Below are positions 24,601 to 33,531 of a stretch of 64,000 bases of DNA, piece by piece (position 1 is the stretch's first letter; each line of letters starts with the position of its first letter). The position numbers and the translations under genes are program-made. The notes beneath the pieces were generated by a model. The model was given only the letters and a program-made list of their open reading frames with translations, made no database searches and was not told the DNA's origin. The stretch comes from Streptomyces albiflavescens. Its GTDB lineage: Bacteria; Actinomycetota; Actinomycetes; Streptomycetales; Streptomycetaceae. The DNA lies in the NCBI RefSeq assembly GCF_014645835.1, contig NZ_BMMM01000004.1, forward strand, positions 188,470-252,469, given 5' to 3'.

Positions 24601-27000
24601 TTACGCGGGGAAGCGGCGGTCGACCCACTTCCACAGGAACTCCAGGACGGCCGCCGCCACCGCCGAGATGCCCACCGCCATCCACGGCATCGTGGTGCCG
24701 ACCAGCTTCAGCGCGAAGAAGTGCTGCAGGCCCGGCACCACGAGCACCAGCAGGAACGCCCCGCCCATCGCGGCGACGAGGCAGACCCGCCACCAGGTGT
24801 AGGGCCGGGCGATGATCGCGAGCACCCACATGGAGATCAGGAAGAGGGTCAGCGTCGCGGCGCTGGTCTCCGCGTCCAGCGAACCCTCGCCCGTGTAGTA
24901 GTGACGGGCGAGCAGATACGTCACGAAGGTGGCCAGCCCGGCGATGACCCCGCCCGGGATCGAGTACCGCATCACCCGTCGTACGAAGTGGGGTTGCGCG
25001 CGCTCCGTGTTGGGGGCGAGCGCCAGGAAGAACGCGGGGACGCCGATCGTGAGCGTCGACAGCAGCGTCAGGTGCCGCGGCAGGAACGGGTACTCGACCT
25101 GCCAGCACACCACCAGGATGGCCAGCAGCACCGAGTAGACCGTCTTCACCAGGAAGAGCGTCGCGACCCGGGTGATGTTCCCGATGACCCTGCGGCCCTC
25201 CGCGACCACCGAGGGCAGCGTCGAGAAGCTGTTGTTGAGGAGGACGATCTGGGCCACCGCCCGGGTGGCCTCCGACCCCGAGCCCATCGAGACGCCGATG
25301 TCGGCGTCCTTCAGGGCGAGTACGTCGTTCACGCCGTCGCCCGTCATGGCCACCGTGTGCCCGCGCGACTGCAGCGCGCCCACCATCTCCCGCTTCTGCT
25401 GCGGGGTGACCCGCCCGAACACCGTGCCCTTGTCCAGCGACTTCGCCATCTCCTCCCGCTCGTCGGGGAGGTGGCGCGCGTCCACGACGGAGCCGGTGAG
25501 CCCGAGCTTCCCGGCCACCGCGCCCACCGACACCGCGTTGTCGCCGGAGATGACCTTCGCCTTGACGTTCTGCTCGGCGAAGTAGCGCAGGGTGTCCGCC
25601 GCGTCCGGGCGCAGCCGCTGTTCGAGGACGACGAGGGCGGTGGGCCGGGCGCCCGTCTTGACCTCCGGGTCGTCGAGGTCCTTGGAGGCCCTGGCGAGCA
25701 GCAGCACCCGCAGCCCGGACTCGTTCAGCCGCTCGGTCTCGGCGAGCGCCGGATCCTTGGCGGGCAGCAGCACGTCGGGGGCGCCAAGGAGCCACGTACT
25801 GGATTCCCCGTTCCCCTCGCTGAAGGACGCCCCGCTGTACTTGCGGGCGGAGGAGAAGGGCAGCGACTCGGTGCAGCGCCACTCCTCGCTGTCCGGGTAG
25901 GCGGCGATGACCGCCTGGAGCGATGCGTTCGGCCGCGGGTCCGACTCGCCGAGCGCGCCGAGGACCTTGCGTATGTACGATTCGTCGGCGCCCTGGAGCG
26001 GCCGCAGCTCGGTGACGTCCATGCCGCCCTCGGTGAGGGTGCCGGTCTTGTCGAGGCAGACGGTGTCGATGCGGGCGAGCCCCTCGATGGCGGGAAGTTC
26101 CTGCACGAGGCACTGTTTCCGGCCAAGGCGGATGACGCCGATCGCAAAGGCGACGGAGGTGAGCAGGACCAGCCCCTCCGGGACCATCGGCACGATCCCG
26201 CCGACCGTCCGCGCGATGGAGTCCTTGAAGCCGTGCTGCTTGACCACGAGCTGGCTGATGACCAGACCGATCGCGGTCGGGATCATCATCCACGTCACGT
26301 ACTTGAGGATCGTGGAGATACCGGTCCGCAGCTCGGAGTGGACCAGCGTGAACCGTGACGCCTCCTCGGCGAGCTGCGCCGCGTACGCCTCCCGCCCCAC
26401 CTTCGTCGCGATGAACGCGCCGCCGCCCGCGACCACGAAACTGCCCGACATCACCTTGTCGCCGGGGTGCTTGACCACGGGGTCGGCCTCACCGGTGAGC
26501 AGCGACTCGTCGATCTCCAGGCCGTCGGCCTCGGCACAGGTGCCGTCGACGACGATCTTGTCGCCGGGCCCTGTCTCGATCAGGTCCCCGAGCACGATCT
26601 CCGACGTACTGACCTCTGCGGCGACCCCGTCCCTGCGTACCGTCGGTCTCGCCTCGCCGATCACCGCGAGGGAGTCCAGGGTCTTCTTGGCCCGCCACTC
26701 CTGGATGATGCCGATCCCGGTGTTGGCGATGATCACGTAGCCGAAGAGGCTGTCCTGGAACGGCGCCACGAACAGCATGATCAGCCAGAGCACGCCGATG
26801 ATCGCGTTGAATCGGGTGAAGACGTTCGCCCGGACGATCTCGCCCAGCGAGCGGCTGCTGCGCACCGGGACGTCGTTCACCTCGCCGCGCGCGACCCGTT
26901 CGGCCACCTCGGCGGCGGACAACCCCTCCGACCGCCGGGAGGCGGGCAAGGGCACGGGGTGAACGGGATCGAGTTCGGCGCCCGCGTCGATGTGGCTCAT
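24601..27000 (-). CDS. P-type cation ATPase, CtpE-like
   Basis: The 799-residue product has every P-type ATPase element: LLTGEADPV actuator loop, VPEGLVLLTSVAFAIG in helix 4, phosphorylation site CLDKTGTLTEGG, nucleotide-domain residues, and hinge MTGDGVNDVLALKDADIGVSMG. The PEGL helix and the QELPAIEGLARID stretch before the phosphorylation site resemble mycobacterial CtpE, reported as a calcium importer, so calcium is the best guess. No N-terminal heavy-metal domain is present. The ATG start and about 10 hydrophobic segments fit the family. It is convergent with the secreted-protein gene. Confidence 0.88.
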   Translation of the reverse strand: MSHIDAGAELDPVHPVPLPASRRSEGLSAAEVAERVARGEVNDVPVRSSRSLGEIVRANVFTRFNAIIGVLWLIMLFVAPFQDSLFGYVIIANTGIGIIQEWRAKKTLDSLAVIGEARPTVRRDGVAAEVSTSEIVLGDLIETGPGDKIVVDGTCAEADGLEIDESLLTGEADPVVKHPGDKVMSGSFVVAGGGAFIATKVGREAYAAQLAEEASRFTLVHSELRTGISTILKYVTWMMIPTAIGLVISQLVVKQHGFKDSIARTVGGIVPMVPEGLVLLTSVAFAIGVIRLGRKQCLVQELPAIEGLARIDTVCLDKTGTLTEGGMDVTELRPLQGADESYIRKVLGALGESDPRPNASLQAVIAAYPDSEEWRCTESLPFSSARKYSGASFSEGNGESSTWLLGAPDVLLPAKDPALAETERLNESGLRVLLLARASKDLDDPEVKTGARPTALVVLEQRLRPDAADTLRYFAEQNVKAKVISGDNAVSVGAVAGKLGLTGSVVDARHLPDEREEMAKSLDKGTVFGRVTPQQKREMVGALQSRGHTVAMTGDGVNDVLALKDADIGVSMGSGSEATRAVAQIVLLNNSFSTLPSVVAEGRRVIGNITRVATLFLVKTVYSVLLAILVVCWQVEYPFLPRHLTLLSTLTIGVPAFFLALAPNTERAQPHFVRRVMRYSIPGGVIAGLATFVTYLLARHYYTGEGSLDAETSAATLTLFLISMWVLAIIARPYTWWRVCLVAAMGGAFLLVLVVPGLQHFFALKLVGTTMPWMAVGISAVAAAVLEFLWKWVDRRFPA

Positions 27001-27112
27001 GCATTCGACGGTACGTGCGGATATACGGCTTCACCTGCCGAGTGCCCCAAAGATCCGACCTGGGGAGGACGGGGGCGCGGGGGAGTGATGCCCTGGGTGT
27101 AGGGGGAGCTGG

Positions 27113-27391
27113 TTACTCCGCAGCAGTGGCGGCCTGGTCCGGGCCGGCGGCCGCGGCGCGTTTGATGGCGGCGTCGCGCTTGCGGACGTACCAGATGCCG
27201 ATCAGTCCGAGGCCCGCGCCGGCCAGGCACGTCCACACCCACCAGGTGTGCCCGTGGTCGTCGAACCAGCCGTAGAACGGCAGCTGCACCAGGAAGAGGA
27301 CGAACCAGAGGATCGTGCCGCCCGTGATGGTGGCGACGACGGGGCCCTCCAGGGGCTCCGGCGCCTCGTGCTTGGGGGTCCACTTCGCCAT
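27113..27391 (-). CDS. DUF2530 membrane protein
   Basis: The 92-residue product starts MAKWTPKHEAPEPLEGP and has two hydrophobic segments, ATITGGTILWFVLFLVQL and WWVWTCLAGAGLGLIGIWYV, followed by a Lys/Arg-rich and Ala-rich tail, as in DUF2530. The alternative GTG at 27397 adds two residues. The function is unknown. Confidence 0.82.
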   Translation of the reverse strand: MAKWTPKHEAPEPLEGPVVATITGGTILWFVLFLVQLPFYGWFDDHGHTWWVWTCLAGAGLGLIGIWYVRKRDAAIKRAAAAGPDQAATAAE

Positions 27392-27703
27392 GTGCACAGC
27401 TTACGAGGCCGCGGATCGGGCGCGAGCCGGGCCCGTGCGCGCCCTTGTGTACCAACGGTCTACGCGCGGAGATAGCGATTTCGGACTCATATGTTCATAC
27501 TGAAACGGTCTGAGTCTGGCTCTTTCTCTTCGTACGAAACACCAACGGAAGCAGCGAAGAAACCCGCTGGTGATCGCGTAACGGCCAGACTCGATCAAGC
27601 TCCCAGCCCGGCGCCTTCCCCCGCTCTCGACTCCGCTCGAGCGTGGCCCCATCGTCAGGGCGCCCGTATCGGCCCCGCAAGGCCCCGCACGATGAGGTCA
27701 CGC
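27392..27703. other. Intergenic region ahead of the purine permease
   Basis: The part from about 27465 to 27600 is markedly lower in G+C than its surroundings, and ACGGTCT occurs at two places, so the permease promoter is probably here. I looked for a purine-riboswitch three-way junction and did not find one. No gene is credible. Confidence 0.5.
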
Positions 27704-29155
27704 ATGTCCACCTCGGCCCTCACCAAGGCCCCCACGCCGGAGCAGCCGGAGCCCCGCCCCGCGCAGGGTGCCCTGGACCGCTACTTCAGGATCTCCGAGC
27801 GGGGCTCCAGCGTCCCGCGCGAGATCCGCGGCGGTTTCGCCACCTTCTTCGCGATGGCCTACATCATCGTGCTGAACCCGATCATCCTGGGCAGCGCGAA
27901 GGACATGTACGGGCACCACCTGGACAACGGCCAGCTGGTCACCGCGACCGCCCTCACCGCGGCGTTCACCACGCTCCTCATGGGTGTCATCGGCAACGTG
28001 CCGATCGCGCTGGCGGCGGGCCTGGGTGTGAACACGGTCGTCGCGCTCCAGCTCGCCCCGCGGATGTCGTGGCCGGACGCGATGGGCATGGTCGTCCTCG
28101 CCGGCTTCGTCGTGATGCTGCTGGTCGCCACCGGCCTGCGTGAGCGCGTCATGAGCGCGGTGCCGCTGGGCCTGCGCAAGGGCATCTCGATCGGTATCGG
28201 CCTGTTCATCATGCTGATCGGTCTGGTCGACTCCGGCTTCGTCTCGCGCATCCCGGACATCGCGCAGACCACGGTCCCGCTCCAGCTCGGCGCCGACGGT
28301 CACCTCAACGGCTGGCCCGTCCTGATCTTCGTCCTCGGCACGCTGCTCACCCTCGCGCTGATCGTGCGCAAGGTGCCGGGCGCGATCCTGATCTCGATCG
28401 TCACGATGACCGTCCTCGCGGTGATCATCAACGCCGTCGCCACCATCCCGTCCTGGGGTCTGACCACCCCGAAGTGGCCCGGCAACCCGGTCGCCACCCC
28501 CGACTTCGGGCTGGTCGGCAAGGTCAGCCTCTTCGGCGGCTTCGGCAAGGTCGGTGTGCTGACCGGCATTCTCTTCGTCTTCACCGTGCTGCTGTCGTGC
28601 TTCTTCGACGCGATGGGCACGATCATGGGCGTCAGCGACGAGGCCAAGCTGACCGACGCGCAGGGCAACATGCCCGGCATCAACAAGGTCCTGTTCGTCG
28701 ACGGCATCGCGGTCGCCGCGGGCGGTGCCACCTCCTCCTCGGCCACCACCTGCTTCGTGGAGTCCACGGCGGGCGTCGGCGAGGGCGCCCGCACCGGCTT
28801 CGCGAACGTCATCACCGGCGCGCTCTTCGCCGTGGCGCTCTTCCTGACCCCCGTCGCCACGATGGTCCCGTCCCAGGCCGCCACGCCCGCGCTCGTCGCG
28901 GTCGGCTTCCTGATCATGTCCCACTCGGTCAAGGAGATCGACTGGGCGGACTACACGATCGCCATCCCGGCCTTCGTGACGATGATGATGATGCCGTTCA
29001 CCTACTCGATCACGAACGGCATCGGCATGGGCTTCATCACCTTCGTGGTGCTGCGCCTGGCCGCCGGTCGCGGCCGCGAGATCCCCGTCGCGATGTACGT
29101 GGTGTCGGCGGTGTTCGCCTTCTACTACCTGATGCCGGCCCTGGGTCTGACGTAA
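27704..29155 (+). CDS. NCS2/AzgA-type purine permease
   Basis: The 483-residue product is a multi-helix permease of the AzgA branch of NCS2. The start of the core EIRGGFATFFAMAYIIVLNP, the middle GLRKGISIGIGLFIMLIGLVDSG, the CFFDAMGTIMGVSDEA helix and the TSSSATTCFVESTAGVGEG motif are the family signatures. It takes up hypoxanthine, guanine or adenine with protons. ATG 27704 follows GATGAGGT; an ATG at 27692 is less well placed. It is a single gene with a low-GC promoter region. Confidence 0.92.
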   Translation: MSTSALTKAPTPEQPEPRPAQGALDRYFRISERGSSVPREIRGGFATFFAMAYIIVLNPIILGSAKDMYGHHLDNGQLVTATALTAAFTTLLMGVIGNVPIALAAGLGVNTVVALQLAPRMSWPDAMGMVVLAGFVVMLLVATGLRERVMSAVPLGLRKGISIGIGLFIMLIGLVDSGFVSRIPDIAQTTVPLQLGADGHLNGWPVLIFVLGTLLTLALIVRKVPGAILISIVTMTVLAVIINAVATIPSWGLTTPKWPGNPVATPDFGLVGKVSLFGGFGKVGVLTGILFVFTVLLSCFFDAMGTIMGVSDEAKLTDAQGNMPGINKVLFVDGIAVAAGGATSSSATTCFVESTAGVGEGARTGFANVITGALFAVALFLTPVATMVPSQAATPALVAVGFLIMSHSVKEIDWADYTIAIPAFVTMMMMPFTYSITNGIGMGFITFVVLRLAAGRGREIPVAMYVVSAVFAFYYLMPALGLT

Positions 29156-29171
29156 GCGGCCGTACGGGGTC

Positions 29172-29354
29172 TCAGGTGACCCCGTAGAACTTCTCCGTCT
29201 CCTCGACCGCGGTCTGGAACCGCTCGTCGAAGTCATCGCGAATGAGCGTCTGGACGACATAGTCCTGGACGCTCATTCCGCGTTTGGCGGCGTGATGCCG
29301 GAGCCGGTTGAGCAGCTCCCCGTCCATCCGCAGGCTGAGCACGCTGGTCCCCAT
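29172..29354 (-). CDS. Ribbon-helix-helix (CopG-like) small protein
   Basis: The 60-residue product has the RHH pattern: strand SVLSLRMDGELLNRLRHHAAKRG followed by SVQDYVVQTLIRDDF. Such proteins bind DNA as dimers and often are antitoxins, but no toxin-like gene is adjacent; the neighbours are the permease and a MarR gene. It may be a stand-alone regulator. The ATG start lacks a strong ribosome binding site. Confidence 0.75.
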   Translation of the reverse strand: MGTSVLSLRMDGELLNRLRHHAAKRGMSVQDYVVQTLIRDDFDERFQTAVEETEKFYGVT

Positions 29355-29473
29355 GGAGTCGAGGGTCGCCGGACCGCGGTCGGCGAGGGGTCACTTTCCG
29401 GAGCGGGCTCACTCATACGAGTGATGTCGGGGTTCGGTGGCGCGGTTCACGGGCATTGTGGTGGTCTTTAGGG

Positions 29474-29491
29474 AGAGTAATGAGTTACTCT
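29474..29491. promoter_or_regulatory. Palindrome over the MarR start region, probable autoregulatory operator
   Basis: AGAGTAA and TTACTCT form 7-bp perfect arms around TGAG, ending 6 bases before the MarR ATG. This is the usual size and spacing of MarR-family operators. Confidence 0.65.
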
Positions 29492-29497
29492 AAGGAC

Positions 29498-29935
29498 ATG
29501 CCTGACCTCACCCATGGCGACGACGAGGCCGCCGTGAACGCCTTGCGCTCCGCAGTGATGCGGTTGTCGCGTCGACTCAAGCACCAACGGGTCGACGAGT
29601 CGCTGAGCCCCACCGAGATGTCGGTGCTCGGCACCCTGGCCCGCTGCGGCACCGCCACGCCGGGCGAGCTCGCCCGCAAGGAGCATGTGCAGCCGCCCTC
29701 GATGACGCGCATCGTCGCGCTGCTCGAAGCCAAGGGTCTGGTCAGGCTGGAGCCGCACCCCGAGGACCGGCGCCAGAAGGTCGTCACGCAGACCGACAAG
29801 GCAGAGGCGATGCTCGAAGAGAGCCGCCGCAAACGGAACGCGTTCCTGGCCGGACTGGTCGAGGCCCTCGACGACGACGAATGGGCGAAGCTTCGCGAAG
29901 CGGCCCCCGTTCTGGAAAAGCTCGCGCATCTGTGA
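29498..29935 (+). CDS. MarR-family regulator
   Basis: The 145-residue product has the MarR fold: an N-terminal dimer helix with AVNALRSAVMRLSRRLKHQ, wHTH with LSPTEMSVLGTLAR, ATPGELARKEHVQPPSMTRIVALLEAKGLV, and the wing with HPEDRRQKVV. ATG 29498 is preferred; ATG 29480 lies inside the palindrome. It precedes an MFS exporter by about 100 bases with a terminator-like hairpin between, and likely regulates both through the upstream palindrome. Confidence 0.9.
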   Translation: MPDLTHGDDEAAVNALRSAVMRLSRRLKHQRVDESLSPTEMSVLGTLARCGTATPGELARKEHVQPPSMTRIVALLEAKGLVRLEPHPEDRRQKVVTQTDKAEAMLEESRRKRNAFLAGLVEALDDDEWAKLREAAPVLEKLAHL

Positions 29936-29941
29936 CCACCC

Positions 29942-29965
29942 GCGGCCCTCTCCCGAGAGGGCCGC
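29942..29965 (+). terminator. Strong hairpin between MarR and MFS genes
   Basis: GCGGCCCTCT and AGAGGGCCGC form 10-bp perfect arms around CCCG, six bases after the MarR stop, and a pyrimidine-rich CTCCCCTGTTTC follows. It could end part of the transcription before the exporter. Confidence 0.7.
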
Positions 29966-30037
29966 TCCCCTGTTTCGACCATCGCCGACGCCCTCCCATG
30001 ACGCCGACGTCAACGACTGACCAGGAGGCGAGCCCTT

Positions 30038-31414
30038 TTGAGTACGGGACCCGGAGCAGACTCCGCCCCCGCACCAGCCACCCACGACTCCCCGCCCGCT
30101 CCCGACCGTTCGCCCCGCGCGACGCGTTCCTCCTCGATGTTCAGCTCGCTGAAGATCCGGAACTACCGCCTGTTCTTCCTCGGCCAGGTCGTCTCCAACA
30201 CCGGCACCTGGATGCAGCGCATCGCCCAGGACTGGCTGGTACTGAGCCTGACCGGCTCGTCCGCCGCGGTCGGTATCACCACCGCGCTGCAGTTCCTGCC
30301 GATGCTGCTCTTCGGGCTGTACGGCGGTGTCCTCGTCGACCGCCTCCCCAAGCGGCCCACGCTGCTCGTGACGCAGCTGGCGATGGCCGTCACCGGCCTG
30401 GCGCTCGCCTTCCTCACCCTCTCCGGCCATGTCCAGGTCTGGCACGTCTACCTGGCCGCCTTCGCCGTGGGTCTCGCCACGGTCGTCGACAACCCGGCCC
30501 GCCAGTCCTTCGTCTCCGAGATGGTCGGTCCGGGCCAGCTGCAGAACGCGGTCAGCCTGAACTCGGCGAACTTCCAGTCGGCCCGTCTGGTCGGCCCCGC
30601 CGTGGCGGGGCTGCTGATCACCGGCGTCGGCACCGGCTGGGCCTTCCTCTTCAACGGCCTCTCCTTCGTGGCGCCCATCGCGGGCCTGCTGCTGATGCGC
30701 GCTCGTGAACTCCATGTGGTCGAGCGGGCGCCGCGTGGCAAGGGCCAGTTGCGCGAAGGCCTTCAGTACGTGGCGCGCCGCCCGGAGTTGATCTGGCCGA
30801 TCGTCCTCGTCGGCTTCATCGGCACCTTCGGCTTCAACTTCCCGGTCTGGCTGTCGGCATACGCGGACGACATCTTCCACGCGGGCGCCGGCGCGTACAG
30901 CCTCTTCAACGCGCTGATGGCGCTCGGCTCACTGGCCGGCGCGCTGCTCGCCGCCCGCCGCGGCACGGCCCGGCTGCGCGTTCTGATCGCGGCGGCGGTG
31001 GCCTTCGGCGCGCTGGAAGTGGTGGCGTCGGCGGCCCCCTCCCTCTGGCTCTTCTCCCTCCTGATGGTCCCGATCGGCATCTTCGGCCTGACGGTCAACG
31101 TCACCGCGAACACTTCGGTCCAGATGGCCACCGATCCCGCCATGCGCGGTCGGGTCATGGCGCTGTTCATGATGGTCTTCATGGGTGGTACGCCACTGGG
31201 GGCACCCCTCGTCGGCTGGATCACCGACGCCTACGGCGCCCGCGTCGGCTTCGCCCTCGGCGGCCTGATCTCGTTGGCGGCCGCGACCACGATCGGCCTG
31301 ATCCTGGCCCGTATCGGCGGCCTCCGCCTCTCCCTCGGCTGGAACCACGGCCACCCGCACGTCCGCTTCGTACCGAAGGAGCAGCGGGAGGAGGAGCTGG
31401 CCCCGGCAGCCTGA
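30038..31414 (+). CDS. MFS exporter (DHA3-type)
   Basis: The 458-residue product begins at a TTG behind CCAGGAGG. After about 35 polar residues the core starts SSLKIRNYRLFFLGQVVSNTGTWMQRIAQDWLV, a hallmark of the DHA3/enterobactin-exporter-like MFS group. It has twelve hydrophobic segments, with LPKRPTLL in the loop after segment 2 and NPARQSFVSEMVGPGQLQNA in the middle. It is paired with the MarR gene, so it probably exports a compound sensed by that regulator. Confidence 0.88.
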   Translation: MSTGPGADSAPAPATHDSPPAPDRSPRATRSSSMFSSLKIRNYRLFFLGQVVSNTGTWMQRIAQDWLVLSLTGSSAAVGITTALQFLPMLLFGLYGGVLVDRLPKRPTLLVTQLAMAVTGLALAFLTLSGHVQVWHVYLAAFAVGLATVVDNPARQSFVSEMVGPGQLQNAVSLNSANFQSARLVGPAVAGLLITGVGTGWAFLFNGLSFVAPIAGLLLMRARELHVVERAPRGKGQLREGLQYVARRPELIWPIVLVGFIGTFGFNFPVWLSAYADDIFHAGAGAYSLFNALMALGSLAGALLAARRGTARLRVLIAAAVAFGALEVVASAAPSLWLFSLLMVPIGIFGLTVNVTANTSVQMATDPAMRGRVMALFMMVFMGGTPLGAPLVGWITDAYGARVGFALGGLISLAAATTIGLILARIGGLRLSLGWNHGHPHVRFVPKEQREEELAPAA

Positions 31415-31493
31415 CGACGGGCGGCTGCGCACGGCGTGCGTTCCGTGCCGGGCGGGGGTCGCCGGATGATCCATTCCCTGGAAGGGTGACGCC

Positions 31494-32063
31494 ATGAGAC
31501 TTTTTGCGGCGGTGCTGCCTCCGGAGGGTGTGATCCGTGAACTCGCCTCGGAGGTCGATGAGTTGGAGCGGCTGCCGGCGGCCGAGGCGTTGCGGTGGAC
31601 GGGCCGCCCTGGCTGGCACTTCACGCTCGCGTTCTACGGAGAGGTGGACGAGGAGATCGTCCCGGACCTCTCGGAACGGCTGGCGCGCGCGGCCCACCGT
31701 ACGGACCCCTTCCCCGTGTCCCTGCGCGGCGGCGGCCACTTCGGCGGGCGTGCCCTGTGGGTGGGTGTGGCAGGCGACCTGGAGACCATGCGGCTGCTGG
31801 CCGACCGGGCGGAGGCGGCGGCGCGCAAGGCGGGCATCCCGATGGGGCAGCACCGCCCGTACCATCCGCATCTGACCGTGGCCCGCAGCCGCGGTTCCGC
31901 GCACTTCGGGGCATACGTCACCGCGTTGGGCGACTTCGAAGGGCAGGAGTGGACGGTGGGGGAGCTGTGCCTCGTCCGCAGCCGGCTGCCGAAGTCGGGG
32001 GTACCCGGGGAGCAGCCCCGTTATGAGGCGGTCGCCCGCTGGACGCTGGGGGCGGCCGGTTAG
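31494..32063 (+). CDS. thpR: RNA 2',3'-cyclic phosphodiesterase (ThpR / 2'-5' RNA ligase family)
   Basis: The 189-residue product has the two HxTx motifs of the 2H phosphoesterase superfamily: HFTLAF at about residue 43 and HPHLTVAR near residue 125. The start MRLFAAVLPP and the segment WVGVAGDLETMRLLADRAEAAARKAG are characteristic of ThpR. It hydrolyses 2',3'-cyclic RNA ends in vitro; its role in the cell is unclear. The length is normal for the family. Confidence 0.88.
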   Translation: MRLFAAVLPPEGVIRELASEVDELERLPAAEALRWTGRPGWHFTLAFYGEVDEEIVPDLSERLARAAHRTDPFPVSLRGGGHFGGRALWVGVAGDLETMRLLADRAEAAARKAGIPMGQHRPYHPHLTVARSRGSAHFGAYVTALGDFEGQEWTVGELCLVRSRLPKSGVPGEQPRYEAVARWTLGAAG

Positions 32064-32072
32064 GCTCGATGC

Positions 32073-32159
32073 GTGGACCCGAAGACCCGTAACCGGATCA
32101 TGGCCGGTGTGCTCGTGCTGATGTTCGTCGTGGTGGCGCTGGCGGCGGCGGTCAGGTAA
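32073..32159 (+). CDS. 28-residue single-helix membrane peptide
   Basis: A GTG start 9 bases after the thpR stop gives MDPKTRNRIMAGVLVLMFVVVALAAAVR: a short basic head, one 17-residue hydrophobic helix and a terminal Arg. The tight spacing behind thpR and the clean membrane-helix pattern argue for a real gene, probably co-transcribed. The function is unknown. Confidence 0.6.
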   Translation: MDPKTRNRIMAGVLVLMFVVVALAAAVR

Positions 32160-32196
32160 CATCCCGCCACCGCCCGCTGCGGCATGCCCTCGCGGG

Positions 32197-33189
32197 CTAC
32201 CAGGCGAAGGCCTCCGGCGACGGCCCAGGACCCGGGAAGATCTCGTCCAGAGAGGCCAGGACCTCCTCCGACAGCTCCAGGTCGACGGCGCGCAGCGCGG
32301 ACTCCAGCTGCTCCGCGGTGCGCGGGCCGACGATGGGCCCGGTGACACCGGGCCGGGTCAGCAGCCAGGCCAGCGCGGCCTCGCCGGGCTCCAGGCCGTG
32401 CTTGTCGAGCAGATCCTCGTACGCCTGGATCTGCGCGCGGATGGTGGTGTTGGCGAGGGAGTCGGCGGCCCGGCCGCTCGCCCGGCGCCCGCCCTCGACC
32501 TCCTTCTTGATCACGCCGCCGAGGAGACCGCCGTGCAGCGGCGACCACGGGATGACCCCGAGCCCGTACTCCTGCGCGGCCGGGATGACCTCCATCTCGG
32601 CGCGCCGCTCGGCGAGGTTGTAGAGGCACTGTTCGCTGACGAGGCCGATCGTGCCGTTGCGCCGCGCGGCGATCTCATTGGCCTGGGCGATCTTGTACCC
32701 GGGGAAGTTGCTGGATCCCACGTAGAGGATCTTCCCCTGCTGGACCAGCACGTCGATCGCCTGCCAGATCTCCTCGAAGGGAGTCGCGCGGTCGATGTGG
32801 TGGAACTGGTAGATGTCGATGTAGTCGGTCCGGAGCCGCTTGAGACTGGCGTCGACCGCCCGCCGGATGTTGAGCGCGGAGAGTTTGTCGTGGTTGGGCC
32901 ACGGGTCGCCGTCGGCCGCCATGTTCCCGTACACCTTGGTGGCGAGGACCACCTTGTCGCGCCGCTCGCCGCCCTGGGCGAACCAGCTTCCGATGATCGA
33001 TTCCGTACGGCCCTTGTTCTCGCCCCAGCCATACACGTTCGCGGTGTCGACGTAGTTGATCCCCGAGTCCAGCGCCGCGTCCATGATGGCGTGGCTGTCG
33101 GCCTCATCGGTCTGCGGACCGAAGTTCATGGTGCCGAGGACGAGCCGGCTGACCTTCAGTCCCGTGCGTCCGAGCTGCGTGTACTTCAT
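32197..33189 (-). CDS. Aldo/keto reductase
   Basis: The 330-residue product is an AKR-type TIM barrel. It opens MKYTQLGRTGLKVSRLVLGTMN, has the catalytic Asp-Tyr pair in YVDTANVYGWGENK, the Lys in LATKVYG, the His in YQFHHID, and the NADPH-binding end with TRPGVTGPIVGPRTAEQL. Such enzymes reduce carbonyls with NADPH in the cytosol. The substrate is unknown. The stop is at 32197; the start ATG is clear. Confidence 0.92.
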   Translation of the reverse strand: MKYTQLGRTGLKVSRLVLGTMNFGPQTDEADSHAIMDAALDSGINYVDTANVYGWGENKGRTESIIGSWFAQGGERRDKVVLATKVYGNMAADGDPWPNHDKLSALNIRRAVDASLKRLRTDYIDIYQFHHIDRATPFEEIWQAIDVLVQQGKILYVGSSNFPGYKIAQANEIAARRNGTIGLVSEQCLYNLAERRAEMEVIPAAQEYGLGVIPWSPLHGGLLGGVIKKEVEGGRRASGRAADSLANTTIRAQIQAYEDLLDKHGLEPGEAALAWLLTRPGVTGPIVGPRTAEQLESALRAVDLELSEEVLASLDEIFPGPGPSPEAFAW

Positions 33190-33531
33190 GAGTCCTTAGC
33201 CAACGACGTGGAGTGCGCTCTAGGCAAGGGCGTTCGCCCTCGTGGCGGGTCGGGTGGGCGAGGTCGTGAAGTGACCGTGGGGCCGCCCGCTTCCTGTTCG
33301 TTGCCGGAGGCGGCGGTTTGGCTTTGTAGTCGTGGGTCGACGCGTCCCCCCTCGCGGCGTGCCGGGCGGAAGTCCTCGATGGGGGTCCCCCCGCGCGAGC
33401 GAAGCCGAGCGTGGGGGAGGAGCTACTAGGGCTTTTGTCCGGTGCGGCGAGTGGGGGCACCTCCCACGCCCTTAAGGCAGTGGGGGAGCGTGCCGGGCGT
33501 CGCGACGCCGCGGAGATCCATCAGAAACCCC
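33190..33531. other. Intergenic region with repeated GC-rich inverted motifs
   Basis: From about 33375 the sequence has GGGGGTCCCCCC, GCGAGCGAAGCCGAGCGTGGGGGAGG and GTGGGGGCACCTCCCACGCCC, the same kind of dispersed Streptomyces repeat as at 20075-20160 but inverted. The part from 33190 to 33370 is the aldo/keto reductase promoter region. No gene is credible. Confidence 0.55.

Noticed and set aside
27392..27703. Purine riboswitch ahead of the purine permease
   Set aside because: I found no three-way junction with the conserved loop sequences; the region only shows a low-GC promoter-like stretch.
29172..29354. Antitoxin of a toxin-antitoxin pair
   Set aside because: The RHH protein has no toxin-like frame next to it on either strand; the flanking genes are a permease and a MarR regulator.
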